From positions 1 through 64,000 of the forward strand of contig JANPHP010000478.1 of NCBI GenBank assembly GCA_031424495.1: a DNA stretch of 64,000 nucleotides. The letters run 5' to 3'. Position numbers and translations under genes: made by a program. The notes beneath the pieces are model-generated. The model had not been told where the DNA came from and ran no database searches. It was given only the letters and a program-made list of their open reading frames with translations. This document shows positions 62,090-64,000 of the stretch, in pieces (position 1 is the first letter of the stretch; each line of letters starts with the position of its first letter). The DNA comes from JADKCL01 sp031424495 (lineage in GTDB: Bacteria; Bacteroidota; Bacteroidia; J057; JADKCL01).

Positions 62090-62097
62090 TACATTTG
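62090..62097 (+). promoter_or_regulatory. -7 box (TACATTTG) upstream of the lipoprotein
   Basis: Exact TAnnTTTG ending 19 bases before the ATG. Confidence 0.35.
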
Positions 62098-62116
62098 CAC
62101 CGAAAACACGCACAGC

Positions 62117-62659
62117 ATGAAACGATTCACACTTACCACACCCACTCAAATCGGGGGGCTCGTCATCGGTCTTGGGTTGATGATCTTGACGGTCGTCGTT
62201 GGCTGTAAACCACTCGCAGCTGCTGAAGTGACTGCTGCGCGCAAATCTGAGGATGCATTGTGCAAAGCGGTCGTCGACACATACAGGAAACAAGACATTG
62301 ATGCCTTTATGCAACTGGCGCTGAGTCCTTCGCTAGTAAAGCAAATGATGGCCTCGGTCAATGTGCCCGAGAGCGCCAAGCGGGAATCGATACGCAACAA
62401 GGGCGCATTTGCCCACCAAGTGCAGGACAGCCTGCAGTCAGTGCTCCGCTCCGCCAATATCAATTGGGAAACCGCTGCTTTTGAGCGCTTTGTGCCGATC
62501 CGCAAACCCATAGAAATCGCGACAGGTTACAAAATGACTTTGGGAAGATTGTTTCTGAAGGCAAGCGAAGGACGTTTTTCGCAGCCGATCACCCTTGTGC
62601 AGCGCGATGACAATGCCTTTTACGTCGGGGATTTTGGTCCTTTTGAGCCCGAAAAATAG
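62117..62659 (+). CDS. Predicted lipoprotein, unknown function
   Basis: 180 residues. Hydrophobic signal with a lipobox-like TVVVGC (Cys30). The mature part is helix-rich with ALCKAVVDTYRKQDIDAFMQLALSPSLV and a C-terminal strand set (ITLVQRDDNAFYVGDFG). I recognise no domain; the shape recalls small NTF2-like or DUF4878-like folds, weakly. It is followed by a small membrane protein after 31 bases. Confidence 0.75.
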   Translation: MKRFTLTTPTQIGGLVIGLGLMILTVVVGCKPLAAAEVTAARKSEDALCKAVVDTYRKQDIDAFMQLALSPSLVKQMMASVNVPESAKRESIRNKGAFAHQVQDSLQSVLRSANINWETAAFERFVPIRKPIEIATGYKMTLGRLFLKASEGRFSQPITLVQRDDNAFYVGDFGPFEPEK

Positions 62660-62690
62660 AGGATCGGCAGATGTAAGAATAGCTTTTGTC

Positions 62691-63071
62691 ATGTTATCAA
62701 ATATCAAAATGCGGTCAAAATTATGGTTGTGGGCGTTACTGCTGTTGGGAATCATTCCGACTGCCTACCTGTTGTGGCAGTCCTCGCAAGCCATGGACAC
62801 CAAGATCGCAGACAAATTTCAAGAGGCTGAATCAGAAAGGCATGCATTTGTAATTTCCTCAAACTTTGACCTGCTCAAAGAAAATCTGATCGAGGTCCAT
62901 CGGGACTATTGGCTACAGCGAGTACGCATCGCGGAGCAAGCGCGATGGAACACCATGTTTTTGGGTGGCATGCTGCTCTTGCTCATGGCCTTGATCGTCA
63001 AGCTTTGGCGCAAAAACTCCATACCGGGTGACAATCCAGAAGCTCCCGAACCGCCAAATGGAGGTGGATGA
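62691..63071 (+). CDS. Small protein with two membrane segments
   Basis: 126 residues. One helix at the N-terminus (WLWALLLLGIIPTAYLLW), a soluble helical loop of about 75 residues, and a second helix (TMFLGGMLLLLMALIVKLW), then a Pro/Gly end. No family known. The ATG at MLSNIKMRSK was chosen; upstream residues overlap the preceding lipoprotein and are not coherent. It is probably co-transcribed with that gene. Confidence 0.65.
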   Translation: MLSNIKMRSKLWLWALLLLGIIPTAYLLWQSSQAMDTKIADKFQEAESERHAFVISSNFDLLKENLIEVHRDYWLQRVRIAEQARWNTMFLGGMLLLLMALIVKLWRKNSIPGDNPEAPEPPNGGG

Positions 63072-63233
63072 AAGGTTTTTTTCGATTATTAGTTCGACAA
63101 TCAAAAAAATTCTTAATTTCGTCATTGCATTGGACACCAACTTGAGGTATTGGGAGATTTAAAGTCGCCTCACGTTATAGGTCCATCTTGAAAAATAACG
63201 GTGCAGAGTCACTAGGCAGCACCACCTTGGAAG

Positions 63234-63944
63234 ATGTTGGCGAGAATTTTCAACTTTGGGAAAAATTCGGGAAAACCCTTTTCTGAGATCAACCGCGAAC
63301 TTACTGCGATTGGCTCGGGGATCAGGGTGCACGACCGCCAGGTACATCTGCGCAACAGACATTGCATTGTTTTCGGCAATTATATCGACTTCTGGGAGAA
63401 TGGAATGAAGTGGCTCGGCGTTGACAATGTCACCGACGACCGCGTCAAAGCCATTTTGCTTCATTTTTGGTTGGAGTTGCGCCTCAACAGCGAGGAGATC
63501 GAGCGCCGGGTTCCTGGCATCGAGTTTCCCGTGAGCCGCAAGAAAATTGAAGAAGGCGAAGAATCATTTTTGGATTGGTATTGGCAAAACCTGTTGGCTC
63601 GCGGCGACCGCCGCTTTGGCCGCCTGATCGAGCTATTTGCCTCCAATGAGCGCACGCGTCGCCTCATGTCTTTCACCCGCCTGCGCGATTTTGCATTCAG
63701 CAATCGCATTCCACCCAAAGAAGCCAATAGCCTGCTACCTTTTGTGCGCATCACCGATAGCTATGACTTTCAGGTTGTGATCTGCATGGGCATCGTCGAC
63801 GAGGATGGCGAAACCCAACCACGACGCGTCGTAGGCACGGGAAATGCCGAGCAAGTCTATGAAATGGTGCTCAACTACCTGCCGCCCAACATCGGCATGG
63901 CACGCTACGAGAGCGAAGACGATGAAGGCGAATTCGCAGCCTGA
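63234..63944 (+). CDS. Protein of unknown function
   Basis: 236 residues, soluble, no signal peptide. Charged and mixed: NRHCIVFGNYIDFWENGMKWLG, LLHFWLELRLNSEEIERRVPGIEFPVSR, SFTRLRDFAFSNRIPP and DFQVVICMGIVDEDGETQP. I recognise no domain. It has an acidic end (ESEDDEGEFAA). It is the last gene in the window; the final 56 bases after it show nothing. Confidence 0.75.
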   Translation: MLARIFNFGKNSGKPFSEINRELTAIGSGIRVHDRQVHLRNRHCIVFGNYIDFWENGMKWLGVDNVTDDRVKAILLHFWLELRLNSEEIERRVPGIEFPVSRKKIEEGEESFLDWYWQNLLARGDRRFGRLIELFASNERTRRLMSFTRLRDFAFSNRIPPKEANSLLPFVRITDSYDFQVVICMGIVDEDGETQPRRVVGTGNAEQVYEMVLNYLPPNIGMARYESEDDEGEFAA

Positions 63945-64000
63945 TTCCAAATTCCTGTAAAACCTCTGATGAATCGGATCTCTAAATCCCGCGTCCAAGC

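Larger units (their letters stand above)
61535..62116. other. Long gap holding an inverted repeat pair
   Basis: About 580 bases without a convincing gene. The inverted hairpin-rich repeat lies at 61668-61872. From 61873 to about 62080 I see only unstructured sequence and a -7 box near the end. Confidence 0.65.

Noticed and set aside
61625..62208. Open frames over the hairpin-rich repeat (minus 61625-61897, plus 61750-62208)
   Set aside because: They run through palindromic repeat DNA, have no domain and overlap the true lipoprotein start.
63074..63110. T-rich/A-rich inverted stretch after the small membrane protein
   Set aside because: The arms pair imperfectly and are almost only A and T, which would be weak as a terminator.
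1..64000. CRISPR array, prophage, integrase or transposase
   Set aside because: No direct repeats with regular spacers and no recombinase or phage structural gene were seen.

Overview
The window is a bacterial chromosome segment from the phylum Bacteroidota. Evidence: several secreted proteins end in a type IX secretion (T9SS) C-terminal sorting domain, one gene encodes a GldB-like gliding lipoprotein, proline-tRNA ligase is of the short class seen in Bacteroidota, start codons mostly lack Shine-Dalgarno sequences, and TAnnTTTG-type -7 boxes recur just upstream of genes. PKD-rich cargo and the style of the intergenic repeats fit Saprospiria or a neighbouring class, but that placement is inference. 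I recognise no rRNA, tRNA, CRISPR array, phage or transposase.

Layout. 1-632 has no convincing gene but holds a 44-bp palindrome. 633-2648 is a TonB-dependent receptor. 3065-4985 carries purC and tmk. 5094-6818 is a PKD/T9SS cargo protein. 7844-11490 is a tight four-gene glycan operon (GT4, GT2, methyltransferase, epimerase). 11707-15709 holds an outer-membrane protein, a putative lipoprotein, a TPR protein, rnhB and a Nudix hydrolase. 15844-17124 holds two antitoxin-like genes without toxins and an unknown gene. 17165-21295 is a second glycan locus with GT4, Wzx-like flippase and O-antigen ligase/polymerase. 21312-23248 is a two-gene AAA ATPase plus HNH nuclease cassette resembling Septu (PtuAB) defence, joined to purB by a GTGA overlap. 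24704-29805 holds envelope lipoproteins, a TPR protein, a zinc-ribbon coiled-coil protein and a NIF3 protein.

30207-32483 is a secreted DUF5060 glycoside hydrolase. 32487-37154 holds proS diverging from a low-complexity lipoprotein and a FadL-type porin. 37241-40911 has a small conserved protein with a strong Shine-Dalgarno, rlmI, comB and gcvT. 41242-45108 is a tandem pair of paralogous T9SS cargo genes. 45129-48355 holds gldB, a beta-barrel protein, a lipoprotein and a PKHD-type dioxygenase. 48543-52727 has an NtrC-type regulator, lepA and folD. 52931-53992 is a DUF1016 (YhcG) nuclease preceded by a perfect hairpin palindrome. 54001-59008 holds small proteins, a GNAT acetyltransferase, a DUF1295 protein and an ABC exporter. 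59297-63944 holds a large polytopic membrane protein, an inverted pair of hairpin-rich repeats, and three small unknown genes.

The housekeeping genes are scattered among cell-surface functions (glycan assembly, secreted adhesin-like or enzyme cargo, outer-membrane proteins). The best accessory candidates are the AAA-HNH cassette, the DUF1016 nuclease with its palindrome, and the two orphan antitoxin-like genes.
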